A stretch of 64,000 bases of DNA from Struthidea cinerea. Lineage: Eukaryota > Chordata > Aves > Passeriformes > Corcoracidae. Below are positions 1 to 11,482 of this stretch, piece after piece (within the stretch, counting starts at the first letter, position 1; every line of letters begins with the position of its first letter). The notes beneath the pieces are model-generated. The model worked only from the letters and a program-made list of their open reading frames with translations, ran no database searches and was not told where the DNA came from. Location: positions 248,001 to 312,000 of the forward strand of contig VZTI01003262.1 of assembly GCA_013397865.1 (NCBI GenBank). The letters are read 5' to 3'. Both the position numbers and the translations under genes were made by a program.

Positions 1-2169
1 AAGAATTCTGTAAAATAACAAGTCGTCTCTAAAAATTAATCCTTTTTTTTTTTCTTTAGAAACTGTAGGCTTTAGTTGTATCTAAACAAGTTTATTAGGT
101 GAGAATCTGTTAAGTATGGAACTTTTACATTTTAGTACCATGTCCCTTTAGAATAACTAGCAAAGCAGCATCAATTGTAATGCTGTTTGTGGAGTGAATT
201 TTTTTCAGGCTATTAATTCCTTTTAATATATGTTACCTTTGGCAGCCTGTTTGAACTGCTTGTACAGTTTGTATATATAATGTATCAGATTAAATTCTTT
301 TGAAGGCACTTGGGTTACAACAGTTACAGTTATACCAAAGTGGTGTTTAGAGAAAACACAGATATGCATTGAAATAGACTTTTTACTATACTAGGCTTTC
401 AAAACAGGGGCAAGTAATTAGTCTCCACTGCACTAGGGGAGGACAAGCAGTTATAGAGTGTGTTGTTGCTGCTGGTTATATAGCAAGTTTTACTTGGAAT
501 ACTGACTTTAATTAAAATATCCTGCCCTCATTACACCAAGTATGTATATTTTTGGTTGCAGGAAACTGATAGGTCTTCAAAAATAAAGACCTTACGAAAG
601 TTGTGGGTTATCTTCTCCAGTGCTGTTTTTTTAAAAAAGATGGCACATTCATGATCCCTTTAAATTCTTTTTTATATTAAGACATAAGAAAGCCATTTAG
701 AGTTTAAATAGTTGTAATGTATTAGTCCTCTTCTTTTATATAGCATATATAACAAAAATAAGAATCTACTTTACATGCTGGTTTAGTGTGTAGCAAGTGA
801 ATGAGTCATCAGATACATTTGCCACTCCTCAGTTCAATACTACCTACCCCCCGCCCCAAAAAAATCATAATGCTCAAACTTCTGCTTAGTTGCTTGTAAA
901 AGTGCGGTTTAATTATACTTGTGAACAGTGTATCTTGACAATTAATGGCTAAAACCAGTCCTCATTATATTTTATTGTACTTAAAACATTGTTAGGTTGG
1001 AATTCAGCCAGTAGGGGTTCTTCGTAAAGTCTGGCTGATGTGTTTCTCTTGATGGAACAGTACAGTCTTGTTATTTCAGGGCACTGAGCTTTGTTTAAAA
1101 ATGGATAGTTGACGTAGTGCTTTAATCTTCCAAATCTAGAGCAGAAAGACAACTTGTACCTTAGTAGCTACACAAACACTCTTAAGTCATGCTGCAGTTA
1201 GGTATGTTGGTCAGTCTGTCTTGACCTGGTTTTACACTTTGATTCATATCACTGTCATGGTTGATAATAAGCTGAGCTTTATTGTACTTTGATATCAGAA
1301 AAAGCGTCATCTCAGTATGTGTGATCTACTTTAGTGTTACTTATTTATTTTTTCAAGAAAATAGTTGTATTGAAAAAAAAACATTTTCAGGGTTATTTAA
1401 GATAGCCTGAATTTAAATGGTCGTTTTGCTGTGGTGGAGATGGCATTCAGCTGTCCACTGCCTTAGAACAGTATGGACATTACTGTAATTAGAGAACGAA
1501 TGCACTACTTAAAGTGGTTTCCCATCTTGTATTTGTCAAGTTTTCTGACAAAGGAATCCGTTTTGGCTATTGTCATCATCCTCTGTCTCAGCTTCCAATA
1601 TCCAAGACATAAATCCCACAATGGTTGCATCAGCTTCCTTGAGCTATGTGAGACCTTCTATACGTTCTAGCTAGGAGACTGTAATGTAGTAACCAGCTCT
1701 AAATCAGAATTTTGTTTTGTTTAGTTTCTCCTTTTGCCTGCAGTTGTCTTTCCTGTGGCTTGCAACTGTGGTTTAACTGTCTGGAAAAATGCAAGCTCTT
1801 CTTCTTTTTAAGTAAAAGCAAGTACAGAGAGAAATGAAGTTCTTTGTTTTCTAAGCTAGGCGGTCAGTGGTTTATATGCCGAAAAGAAAGGCAAAAGATA
1901 GGAAATCATGTGTTTATCCTGTGCTCTGCAGTCTTTGGTACGCTCTGAATAGTTGCGCCAAAACAAACTCCTTATTGACCCCTTATTTATAGATGAACTG
2001 TGCATAGCAGTATTCGATAGATATTTATGTATACTTGAAATGGGCTTGGTATACATTTTAAGGAAGAGGAGAAATCTAATGGCCTTATTTTGGCATTAAT
2101 TCAAATAGCATGTTTTACTTCTGGAGAATCGCATTTTTAAATGACATCTATTTGAAATTTTTTTAAAAG
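1..2169 (+). other. TAX1BP1: TAX1BP1 intron, upstream part
   Basis: This AT-rich stretch has no exon that I can match to TAX1BP1. It ends in an acceptor with a T-rich tract and AAAAG at 2165-2169. A cryptic CAG acceptor near 560 precedes a short open stretch, but there is no donor at a sensible distance and the translation does not resemble the protein. Short open frames here look random. I see no repeat family. Confidence 0.8.
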
Positions 2170-2318
2170 GATAATATTCAAACATCAGAAGCTTTTAAAA
2201 GGGAAAATAATGATTTGAAGAAAAAGCATGAGGAGGCTGCTTCAAAAGTTCTCCAACTTGAAGAAGATATCATGACTGTTACTCAGAAAGCCATTGCAAA
2301 AGAAACTGAGTTAGACAG
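2170..2318 (+). CDS. TAX1BP1: TAX1BP1 coding exon A (coiled coil)
   Basis: This is the first exon seen in the window, residues 1-49 of the 607-residue partial product. It begins in phase 0 after a TTTTAAAAG acceptor, and its last codon is split after two bases by the donor CAG|GTACTT. The translation contains LQLEEDIMTV and AIAKETELD, matching the human segment with HQLEEDIVSV and AIEKETELD. The charged, leucine-spaced composition is that of the central coiled coil, which mediates self-association. The first twenty or so residues differ more from human than the rest. Confidence 0.93.
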
Positions 2319-2456
2319 GTACTTAGTCTTTTTGTTCCTTACCTTCCTTATTTTACTTTTTTTCCCCCAAGATGTTTTTTTAGACTAACAGTTTTTAATA
2401 TGTGCATGGATTTTGTGTATTAATAGTTCTGTCCCAATACTTTTTCAATGTTTTAG

Positions 2457-2547
2457 TCTGAAGGACAAACTGAAGAAAGTGATGCTTGAGAAGGAGCAAC
2501 TTGAATGTGTGTTGAAGACAGAAAAGGATGAAAAAGAACTTTATAAG
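2457..2547 (+). CDS. TAX1BP1: TAX1BP1 coding exon B (coiled coil)
   Basis: The exon begins after TTTTAG at 2451-2456 and completes a serine codon split from the previous exon (AG|T), then reads LKDKLKKVMLEKEQLEC and KTEKDEKELYK. Human TAX1BP1 has almost the same stretch (LKDKLKKAQHEREQLEC, KTEKDEKELYK). It ends in phase 0 at AAG|GTAACT. It is residues 50-80 of the partial product, and the heptad-like E/K/L pattern continues the coiled coil. Confidence 0.95.
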
Positions 2548-3787
2548 GTAACTTTATTACTTGTACCTGTATACACTGGAATAAAGTGGTTTGAAATAAA
2601 AGCAATAATGTTTTATGGAGAAGTCTAATAAATTGAATTTGTTAAGGAGAAAAGGAAATGGGTAACTTCTGTGAACATATCTTTAAGATAGTTATGGATG
2701 TTCTCATATAAAAATGAATGAGAAAAACAGCATCTGAATTCAACCATGGTATAAAAAGGTCTCTAAGAAGGAGAATGAACCACCAATTTGTTAAAGCTCA
2801 GACACAGTAAAAAAAAAATAGATTCTAGTGAGAAAATTCTTTAGTTATACCGCGCATCACCCAGTCAATGATCATCTTTAACACGCTTTTTCATAACTAA
2901 AATACTTCTTAGATGTGTAAATTCTCTCTCCAGACTTTGTTTTCTAAATCCCTCTTCTTGAGCCTTGTGTATAACACTGGGAAGCTTTACTGGATTCTGT
3001 ATTGCATTTGTTTTTACTAACATAGCTGATTTCTTTTGCTGGTATTGAGAGACACCCATATATAGAATAAAATACACTGCCGCCCCACCTCTGCCCAAAG
3101 TAGAAAAAATTTTATATGCTAAAATAATGAAATTGTTAGGTTGTGTGAAACAGATCAAGTGTATTTAAAAGATTATTTCTGTTCCTAGGAAAATGTCATT
3201 ATGTGACAGGCAGTATTAGATATACAACAGAGGTTCTAAAATCTAAAATCATCCTTTACAAGTATGGAATCCCTTTGTAAATAATCAAATCTGAGTGGGA
3301 AACACTTGAGTGCAGGAGCTATCCTGCATTATTGTAGGCAGGTTTGTTAAAAGTAGTTTGCTGTTGTTGGAAATGAATATTGCTGATGTAGACGTGTTTG
3401 CTTAGACGACTGTGGGCAGATACTACTAGAAGTTTAATTTCTCTTTAGTTTTCTTCAAGTCATTTCTCTTTTGCTTGCCCTTAGTTGTCTTGCATTTGTG
3501 AAGAGAGGAGTGAGTCCTGAATAGCTTAATTTGATGTGGAGAGAAATTAGGGCTTTAACTTCTAGCTGTAGATTGGAGTTGTTGTTAGGTGACCATGCTG
3601 AAAGAATTCCAGCCAGAAGGTTTGGGCTGGAAGGCAGTGATAATATCAAATGTTTAGTTTTTCTCTTTACCCGTTCTAATCTGCCTGAAGTTAGAATAAG
3701 TTAGAATTCAGTGAGCACATAAATAGACAGGTGAGCAGTAGTTCTCCTAACGTGGAAGAAGTTTGACGTGTTTTAGCATCATTGCAG
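2548..3787 (+). other. TAX1BP1: TAX1BP1 intron between exons B and C
   Basis: This is an AT-rich GT-AG intron (GTAACT to TTGCAG). A - strand open frame at 2865-3158 has no recognisable similarity and I treat it as chance. I see no mobile element or other structure. Confidence 0.85.
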
Positions 3788-3973
3788 ATACACTTGAAGA
3801 ATACAGAAATAGAAAACACCAAACTAGTAAAAGAAATCCAGACGTTTAAGAATTTGGATGCAAACAAAGAAAACATGATATCGTATTATAAAGAGGAGGT
3901 TGGCAGATTACAGCTATTAATAGCTGAAAAAGAAAATATGAAGAAAGCTTTTTTGCACTCCTCATCCAACAAG
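3788..3973 (+). CDS. TAX1BP1: TAX1BP1 coding exon C (coiled coil)
   Basis: This is a 62-codon exon in phase 0 at both ends, with acceptor ATTGCAG and donor AAG|GTAAGC. The translation includes HLKNTEIENTKL, a near-perfect match to human TAX1BP1, and later EEVGRLQLLIAEKEN (human EEIGRLQLCLAEKEN). It is residues 81-142 of the partial product. It belongs to the central coiled coil used for oligomerisation and partner binding. The C-terminal dozen residues, through SSSNK, are less conserved than the rest. Confidence 0.96.
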
Positions 3974-4596
3974 GTAAGCAGTACTAATATAAATGGCCTG
4001 ATGTGAATAAACGTATCTAATGTTGCATGTGCTTGACAAGAGAAAGGAAGAAGTTGAAGAAATCACCAGGGTATAGGCTAAGAGGCAGAAGGATTATGAT
4101 GTTCTCTGTAGATGCAGAAAATGATGAAAAGACTGAGATCTGTTCTAGTTTTGCACCTTTTGAGCTTGTTGAGGTCTTACATGATGAACTGAGATTAACT
4201 GTTTGTGAAAAGGTAATTTTTGGGTTCAGTAAAAGTGGTGTGCTCCTGAGTTGCTTCTGGCTTCACGAAAAAGGAAAGGAGGTTAAGGAGGAAGTTCGTA
4301 ATGTAGATGTGTTGAGACTGTAGAGGGTGATGGAGAAGAAAACAGGAGACATGGAGTGATTGCTGAAGGACTTGTTAGGTGAATGTACTGTGAAGCTACA
4401 GTGCTGACTAAGAACTCTGCAGCGACAGTAGGGTTTCGAAGGAAGAGGTGACTTACTATGCCCTGTGGCAGCGTTGTGGTTAGCAAGCAGTGTGGTGTAC
4501 TAGGAGAGTGAAATTGCTGAAGAACTCCTATTTACGCTGTCCGTGGTCCACGTGGGGTTACTTCAGGCCTAGTTCTAGTCAGGTGTTATGGATGCA

Positions 4597-5674
4597 TGTA
4601 TTGGGTTTGTGTAGGTTTTGGTAGCGGAGTGGCCTCTGTGAGAAGCTGCCAGAAGCTTCCCCTGAGAGAGCCAGTATCAGCCAATGCCTGACAGAGCCAG
4701 TGCCAGCAGGCTCCGAGATGGACCCACCACTGGCCAAGGCTGAGCCTGTGGGTTAACAGTTTTAAGAAGGGTATTGGAGAGGGGGAAACTGTGTGAGAGG
4801 AATTGCAGCTGGAGAGAAGAGTGAGAACATGAGAGAGACAGAACTCTGCAGACATCAGGGTCAGTGAAGGAGGGTAAAAGGTTCCAGGTGCTGGAGCAGA
4901 GATTCCTGTGCAGCCCATGGTGAAGACCTTGGTGAGACAGGCTGTCCCCCTGCAGCCCATGGAGGTTAACAGTCAAGCAGACATCCACCCGCAGCCTGTG
5001 GGGACGCCATGCCAGAGAAGATGGATGTGCCTGAAAGAAGCTGTGACCCCGTGGGAAGCTTGCACTGGAGCAGGTTTGCTGGCAGGACCTCTGACCCCAC
5101 AGGGGACCTGTGCTGGAGCTCTCCATTCCTGAAGGACTGCACCCCATGGATGGGATCCTACACTGGAGCAGTTCATGCAGAACTGCAGCCTGTGGGAAGG
5201 ACTCATGTTGGAGAAGTTTGTAGAGGAGCGTCTCCCATGGGAGGGACCCCATACTGGAGCAGAGGAAGAGAGTGAGGAGTCCTCCCCCTGAGGAGGAAGG
5301 AGCAGCAGAGACAATGTGTGATGAACTGAACTGCAGCCTCCTTTCCCCATCCTGGCTATGCTGCTGAAGGAGGGGAGATACAGAATCTGGGAGTGAAGTT
5401 GAACCTGTAAAGAGGAAGGGGTTGGGGGCTGGATGTGTTAATATTTGGTTTTCTTTCTCATTATCCTATTCTGATTTGACTAGTAATAAATTAGATTAAC
5501 TTTCCCCCCAAGTTGAGTCTGTTTTTGCCCATGACAGTAATTGCTAAGTGATCTCTCCCTGTCCTCGTCACAACCCACAAACCTTTTGTTATATTCTCCC
5601 CCTTGTCCAGCTGAGGAGGGGAGTGATGGAGTGGCTTTGGTGGGCACCTGGCATCCAGCCAGGGTAAACCCACA
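4597..5674 (+). mobile_element. Endogenous retrovirus-type LTR, probably solo
   Basis: The block starts TGTATTGGGTTTG and ends GGGTAAACCCACA, so it has the TG...CA ends of an LTR with short inverted terminal similarity. It is richer in G and C than the intron around it. In + orientation there is a degraded TATA-like TTTTAAGAAGG near 4760 and an AATAAA at 5485-5490, consistent with U3-R-U5 order. I recognise the overall sequence as a repeat widespread in bird genomes, from memory, without a firm family name. No internal gag, pol or env region and no second LTR adjoin it, so a solo LTR from recombination is likely. No clear target-site duplication is visible: the 5-mers ATGCA and ATAGA flank it. 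Age cannot be judged without a consensus. Confidence 0.8.
4890..5265 (+). repeat. Degenerate ~40-50-bp tandem array inside the LTR
   Basis: The motif (C/T)TGGAG recurs at 5065, 5113, 5163, 5208 and 5254, spaced 45-50 bp, each time near a CCC(A/T/C)TGGG-like block. Upstream, CAGCCCATGG or its variant recurs at 4911, 4953 and 4992, spaced about 40 bp. Together they form an imperfect tandem array filling the middle of the LTR. Because the unit is not a clean multiple of three and frames open on both strands, the long open frames here (for example 4677-5252 on the - strand) are by-products of low stop-codon density. Confidence 0.7.
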
Positions 5675-7052
5675 ATAGAATAACCATTAGGTGTTCTTTC
5701 TTGATACACATCATCCTGTTCCATTTCATCCAAAAGGAATGCAGTTTCTGTGCCCTGAGATTGTTTTCAGATCTACAATGTGATAGGCAGTAATGAAATT
5801 GACTGGGAGTTTTGCTTCACAGATTTGTTCTTGATCCAAATTAGAGAGTCAGTTTAGATACAGCCTTTGAGGCCAGCATGGAAAAGTCAGATTATGCAGG
5901 CACCTTGTGTATCTTACCAGTCTTCTCACAGAAAAGCAACTTGGATCTCAAAAGACTAGAAATTGTTTTAAAGTAATATGAGTTATGAATATAATATTTA
6001 AGTGGAAAAGTAGTGCTGTTGAGAATGGAAATAGTGAGAGTTTAAAAAGAACATGCTATCTTGCTTGTGATGTTTCTGGTGGGATCATTAATAGTTTTAT
6101 CTCACACTGTGAAACTGCAGATATTTACCAAAATATGTAAACAATGCATCATGTGCTGTAAAAATAGCTAGGAGACAGGACTTCAGGGCATGTACTAGTC
6201 TATCCATCTTCATAAATGGTTACAAAATGCATTAGTATTCCTCTGGACTTGTTAAGCAATATTTTAAAAATTAACAAATAATGGACTAGAGATAGCTGAA
6301 TTTATGTCTGGACTCAAGAATAAGAGATGATTATGCCATCTGGGAGCCCAGAGGCTATATAATACTTTATATAGTAGCTTTTTTATTTTAAAAAATTGAT
6401 TTTAAAATTATTTTTTGTATTCCTGGCCTTCTCTGAGGAATGAGAGGCTGGTAGTTCAGCTTGGTCAGTTGGCTCTTGGGTTGCCCTATGGTGCTGCGGC
6501 AGTGCTTAGTGCTACATGCTGCAGCTTGTTCTTCATTACTGTTTGCTCTCTCTTCCCTCTGGAAAGCTTGTTGTGCAAGATCTTGGGAAATAGAGCTCTG
6601 AGAAAAACATCCCAAAGCTGCTTTACAGTGTTTTACATCAACCAATTGTAGGCATTGTAAAACTTCTTGCTCTGTTACCTTCAGTGTGTTTCTGTGGGAT
6701 GGACTTTGGTTTTGATGCTGGAGTTCTACAGTGATAAGAACAGAGGTGTGGGAAACAGACTTTTTTGGTCATATGTTTAAAACTGAAGCTGAAATTCCAA
6801 CAAAAATCCAGAATAGAGAAAATATATTTAAGTTTGCCTTTAGTTAATAGTGAAATAAGTTTGCACATCATTGTTGGCAAAGAAGACAAGTGGGGAAAAT
6901 GGTACTTGTGTACTGACTTCTTGATTAAGTACTTTTGCTAAAGCCACCAGGAAAACTTGGTTTTTCTTTCAGATGTTTCTAATCCCTATACCAACCATTT
7001 AAGCTTTGAATTAAAAAATGATGAATTCTCTTCCATCTCTTCTCTTTCCTAG

Positions 7053-7280
7053 GACGAGGCAAGTATTTTAAAAGAGCAGCTTCGAAAAGCTGAGGATCAG
7101 ATTCAGGCTAGCAAACAAGAAGCTGTTCTAATGTCAAAGGAGCTGAGTGACGCAGTAAACGTGCGGGATAAGACAATGGCAGATCTTCACAGTGCGCGTC
7201 TGGAAAATGAAAAATTTAAAAAGCAACTTGCTGAAGCTTTAGCTGAACTTATAAAACTCACGACTTTGAAAAATGAACAG
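7053..7280 (+). CDS. TAX1BP1: TAX1BP1 coding exon D (coiled coil)
   Basis: This is a 76-codon exon in phase 0 at both ends (CCTAG| acceptor, CAG|GTAAAT donor). It reads LKEQLRKAEDQIQ, then KELSDAVNVRDKTMADLH and ARLENEKFKKQLAEA, all close to human TAX1BP1. It is residues 143-218 of the partial product. The KELSDAVNVRD core is the best conserved part of the coiled coil in this window. An internal ATG at 7131 is an ordinary methionine, not a start. Confidence 0.97.
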
Positions 7281-8611
7281 GTAAATTGTCAGTGTTTAGT
7301 ATTGAAGTTCATCTGTATTTATAAAATTTGTCAGAGCTAGCTTTACTGAAGATGGGGAATAAAAATAGGTTTCTGGATGATTAGTGCAAATAATTATCGA
7401 ATTCTCTTTCAGCATTTAATATACTACCTTAAATCAAGTGCATGTTATCTGATTTGGAGGTTTGGTAAGAAAGGAGATTTCTGCTACTACTCACATCTAC
7501 TTCTACCCACATTATTTTCACAGAATAATGCCGTATTTATCTGTGTTATTTTGAATCCTGTCCCTGTCTTAATTCTGTTAAGTGAGCCACAGTAGCATTA
7601 AAAATTCATTCAAATAAGAAAATTTATTGGTACAAACTTGGGTTGTTTTATAACGTTCTTTTCTCATCGCTACAGTCTCTCTGAATCCTTGCAGTATTTG
7701 TGATCAAAGTTAATTTGCTTTAAGTGCTTACAAGTATAAAAATATTAATGTAATGGAAACTGTCTTGACCTTAGTCTTGGATAATAATATAGTGAGATAA
7801 TATATGTTTCATCATTTTGATTTAAGGGAGCTTTATACTGGATCTTCTGTGACTGCAACTGTACTGGATTAATTTGCTACTAGGATTACTGTAATGGTGT
7901 AACTGTTCAAAGAAAATATATTGAGCTGAACAGCAATTAAAATAGTACTGTAAATACAAAATGAATGTTACAACACTCAAAAGAACTATTATATTTAAAA
8001 TATCAGAGAATTGCCTATTTTTTCTGTAAGAATTTCAGTTACTCTAAATGTGTTTTGAAATGCATCATGAAGGAAGTAGCAAATCATGTGAATGACTCAA
8101 GTTACCAGAAAGTATCCGACCATGTCCTGTGTCTAGTTGCCAGCTGTGGTTTGTGTAGCTTGTGTGTCAGTGTTGTGGTTTGATGGAACCACTCCCAGGT
8201 GAAATACAGTAGGTGTGAGGGAATACAGTTGTGGACTGTGCACTTTTGCTGTGTGGCCATACTTGTCTATAGGATAGCTGGAACACCCCCTGGAAGGTGT
8301 TCAGACTTTTCCTATATGTTCAGGCTTTAGATACACATTAATCAGCCCATAAAATAAGAATCTCCTTTACCTGCCTCTGGTATTATACCAGTGCCTGTTT
8401 ACATCCCTCAGTGTGTCCTGCTTGGAATGAAGTTCAGCACATATTCTGCCTTCTCTGTGCTCTACTGCTTGCTCTATTCCTTTCCTTCCCACAAAGAAAA
8501 TAGGAGCTTCAGTACTTACATGGAGCATTATGCTTTTTTAATTGAAAAAAGACTTTTTGGGAAATAGTGGTATTTGAACAAAAGGGAGAACAGTTTCTAT
8601 TTTTTTTAAAG
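7281..8611 (+). other. TAX1BP1: TAX1BP1 intron between exons D and E
   Basis: This AT-rich GT-AG intron has a long T-run directly before the AAAG acceptor. No repeat family, RNA gene or additional exon is recognised. Open frames at 7377-7595 and 7965-8183 show no similarity to known proteins that I can identify. Confidence 0.85.
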
Positions 8612-8758
8612 GAAGCTTCAAACGCAGTGGAGCAGGAACTGCGCAGAGAAGTTGAAGATCTGAAGCTTCGTTTACAAATGGCTGCTGACCATTACAAGGA
8701 AAAATTCAAAGAATGTCAAAAACTTCAAAAACAAGTAAACAAGTTTACAGAACAGGCA
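8612..8758 (+). CDS. TAX1BP1: TAX1BP1 coding exon E (coiled coil)
   Basis: This is a 49-codon exon in phase 0 at both ends, with donor GCA|GTAAGT. The translation has ELRREVEDLKLRLQMAADHY followed by KEKFKECQKLQKQVNK, almost identical to human TAX1BP1. It is residues 219-267 of the partial product. The open frame that begins at 8567 starts in the intron; the real exon begins at the AAAG acceptor. It forms the most strongly predicted part of the coiled coil. Confidence 0.97.
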
Positions 8759-9972
8759 GTAAGTAGAATGGGATAAATTGCACTTGCTTTTTTGGTAACA
8801 TTTCAACAACAATTTAATTTCCTTCTGTGAAAACTAATGCTTTTAAAAAGGGTTAAAATGTGTGGTAAGCAATGGCTCTACCATTTTCTTTCACAAACCT
8901 AAATTACTTCTATGATTCTTTTTAGATAGTTGTCCAAACCAAGCATAGAATTTATGGTAGCTGGTGTTGTGTAGAAGCCTAATAGAGTTTGGATGAACCT
9001 ATAAGCATTACACTGTTCAAGGAAGAATTTTGAAACTGAAGCTGGGAAAATCCATAATTACTGCCTCTATCCAGTACCACCACAAAAAAGCCCAACAAAA
9101 AACCCCAAACCCAAAAGCGGGGGAAATAGAGAACTTGAAGTAGGATTTAAAGGTGAAGAAGTTTCCACAACACAGTATGGAGTTGTATTCCATATGTATT
9201 TTGTAATCTTACCACTCTTCCAAGATCTGTTTCATAAATAAATGAATCTTTTTCAATGATGATACAAGTCTTATAACTGAAGACTCTAGTAACTGAACCT
9301 GTCAGCCAGTTTCAAACAGATTTGAGAGGCACGTTCTTCAGAATTTTGTAAAAATTAGAGTTGGAGAGGAGCTCAAAGCGGGAAAAGGCCTATGTGCAAT
9401 GGCAAGATGTGCAAATATGAATTCTTAAGAAAACCAGATTTAAGTATTTCTCTTATCCACAGAACATTGCATAAAAAAGTCATCTTCTCATCCAGAAGGT
9501 CAATGGTGAATGAGGTGTCATATCAGAACATCTATGGCTTTTCCTTAAAAATCTTTCACATCTTTGGCAGTGTTGTACATCTTACAGCAAACACCAGATT
9601 TCATTGCTTTCACTCCAGAAGTCCAGCAGACATTCCTAAAACAGACTCTATTTTTCTAATGGAGTATTAGAATTAAGTTAATGAATTTATATATAACTGA
9701 TTCTCTAGAAAATGAGATTTTTCTAATAATTTGCTTAGAAATTACTCTTTCTAGGGAAAAAGACCCTCATCAAGTAAGATGATAAAAATCATAGTCTGGA
9801 GCAAGTTCAGTGTTAGTAGAATTAAATGTTTTTGCATATTTATTATTACCTACTGTTTAAATGAGCAGTTCTGTCTAGTCCAATTTTGGAGCAAATGACC
9901 GTGCAAGATACATTACTTTGTGCTTTGGCTTTCATTTAATCAAGTACCAAAACAAAATTTCTTTTCACAAAG
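8759..9972 (+). other. TAX1BP1: TAX1BP1 intron between exons E and F
   Basis: This AT-rich intron has a consensus donor (GTAAGT) and a poor acceptor (TTTCTTTTCACAAAG). A + strand open frame at 9392-9670 has no recognisable similarity. Nothing else is seen. Confidence 0.8.
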
Positions 9973-10066
9973 AAAACTGCAGGGCATCAACAGAAACTGA
10001 CAGATGCATCTAACATTGAGACAGCTACTGCCATCCTTACAGACAAAAAGTTGACTGCATCTCCAG
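9973..10066 (+). CDS. TAX1BP1: TAX1BP1 coding exon F (post-coiled-coil linker)
   Basis: The exon encodes KTAGHQQKLTDAS and then a variable threonine- and alanine-rich stretch, matching the human KTGNQQKVNDAS region. It is residues 268-298 of the partial product. The start is set by phase: the previous exon ends in phase 0, and only the AG at 9971-9972 keeps the KTAGHQQ frame. The stronger CTGCAG|G ten bases downstream would shift the frame into an early stop. The donor is CCAG|GTACCA, leaving one base of a valine codon. Human has extra residues (ANNNNVFTK) that are not exonic under this model. Confidence 0.82.
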
Positions 10067-11363
10067 GTACCAAAAACTTAAATTTTGTCTATCTTTGTAA
10101 GCCTGAAAGTGTTGTCTGTGTGAAGTAGTCACTAATAGTATTTATAGTATAGAGTAGGTGGACTTGTTCTGTTTAATTAAAGCATTAATTAGAGATGTGA
10201 AGATTGATCTAAATATTTTCTCTCTTACCAGGTGGTAACATGTATAAATAAGTTAATGTATCAGTTTAGTTGCTATTTACTAATGTCAGTAGAACTGAAC
10301 TCTTGAATTTCTGCTTTATGGTTAACAGAGATGGTTTTGCCAAGCTAATAAACAGTTTATTAAGAAAAAAATCTTAATCAAATTTTCAATTTGAGTATAA
10401 TAGCACAGTAGTTTTGCAGTCAAGTTATGATGACTATCCGCTATAACATTCTACTGTAAAATCCGCTGAAAAGTTCTGATTATGTGATGGCAAGGTCAAG
10501 TCAACTGACTATTTTCATGAATTATAGGCAGTAGTGGTTTGTTAGAAAATGTTTATAATTATTATGAACTATTAAGTTATTGCAAAAATAATATTCTAAG
10601 ACTTCAATATGTAATAGGTTAAAACTAAAGAAGAAATCCTTCACTATGAGGCTGGTGAGGCACTGGAACAGGCTTCCCAAAGGAGTTACGAATGTCCCGT
10701 GCCTTGAGGTGTTCAAGGCCAGGTTGGATGGAGCTCTGAGCATCCTGGTCTAGTGGAAGGTGTCCCTGCCCATGGCAGGGGCATTGGAGCTAGAGGGTCT
10801 TTAAGGTCCCTTCCAACCCAAACCATTCTGTGATTTTTTTATTCAGTTTAAATTGATAAATGCCCATAAATGCTGAATAGTTTTTTCTGTATTATTTTAT
10901 AATTGACAGATTCTTCTTGTCTGTAAAGACCATAGGGTGTGATTTCTATTGGTTTCCTCCTGTCTGTGGTAAATACAAGTGTTTCTTAAAACATACACTC
11001 CCAGCAAGCTCAGTGATAGTGTGCGATGAAGTGGTTTGCTGAGGTACTTCATGTTTTCATGTGAGAATAGAATATTTAGAATAATAGCATACATATTCTG
11101 GTGGTTACTTTGTTTTCTTTCTTGGGAGAGTACTAGGTACGTGTGTATTTAGGTTCATCTTCAGCATGTGACAGAACTGAACACAGATGTGCCACAATGG
11201 TTGCTGATCTTACATAGCACATAATGCTGATTGCCTCTGGTTTCGATAACATGGAACACTCTGTTTTGATGCACTCTCAAATCTGGGCTGTCATCTCCTT
11301 ATACAAACTTTATTTATGGAACCAAAAAAATCAGTGTTCTTGTTTTTTCTTCAATGTTCACAG
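10067..11363 (+). other. TAX1BP1: TAX1BP1 intron between exons F and G
   Basis: This GT-AG intron contains a CR1 3'-end fragment at about 10630-10840. The remainder is AT-rich with no recognised element. The acceptor GTTCACAG precedes exon G. Confidence 0.85.
10630..10840 (+). mobile_element. CR1-type LINE, 5'-truncated 3' end
   Basis: The stretch contains blocks typical of avian CR1 3' ends: GGCACTGGAACAGGCTTCCC, GTGTTCAAGGCCAGGTTGGA, CTGGTCTAGTGGAAGGTGTC, CCTGCCCATGGCAGGGG and TTTAAGGTCCCTTCCAACCC. It ends in CCATTCTGTGAT, the start of the short ATTCTATGA-like tail. It lies in sense orientation in the TAX1BP1 intron and has lost nearly all of the element, as is usual for CR1. The 5' boundary is approximate. 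A - strand open frame overlapping it is not a gene. Confidence 0.92.
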
Positions 11364-11482
11364 TTAGCCCCATTTCATCTGACATAGTTTTGGAATCCGT
11401 GGTAAAGGAGCAAGTGCGTGAAATGAATAAAGAGATTGCTGAGAAAACAGAGAAGTATAAGAAATGCAAGCAAATGCTGGCA
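11364..11482 (+). CDS. TAX1BP1: TAX1BP1 coding exon G (second coiled coil)
   Basis: The exon completes the split valine codon (G|TT) and reads SPISSDIVLE, then EQVREMNKEIAEKTEKYKKC and KQMLA. Human TAX1BP1 has the parallel GQVCEMTKEIADKTEKYNKC. It is residues 299-338 of the partial product and ends in phase 0 at GCA|GTAAGT. The N-terminal dozen residues are variable linker; the rest starts the last coiled-coil block before the zinc fingers. Sequence after the donor stays open to 11542 but is intronic. Confidence 0.95.

Larger units (their letters stand above)
3974..7052 (+). other. TAX1BP1: TAX1BP1 intron between exons C and D
   Basis: This 3.1-kb GT-AG intron contains the LTR at 4597-5674. 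Open frames on both strands between about 4,580 and 5,730 lie in that repeat and are not genes. The remainder is unremarkable AT-rich sequence, ending in a pyrimidine-rich acceptor (TCTCTTTCCTAG). Confidence 0.85.

Noticed and set aside
551..606. Possible extra TAX1BP1 exon after the CAG near 561.
   Set aside because: It has no donor at a suitable place and the translation (ETDRSSKIKTLRK) does not match the expected upstream coiled coil.
4677..5252. A 191-residue - strand open frame, the longest in the window.
   Set aside because: It lies entirely inside the LTR, with overlapping open frames on both strands caused by the stop-poor tandem array; it has no recognised protein similarity.
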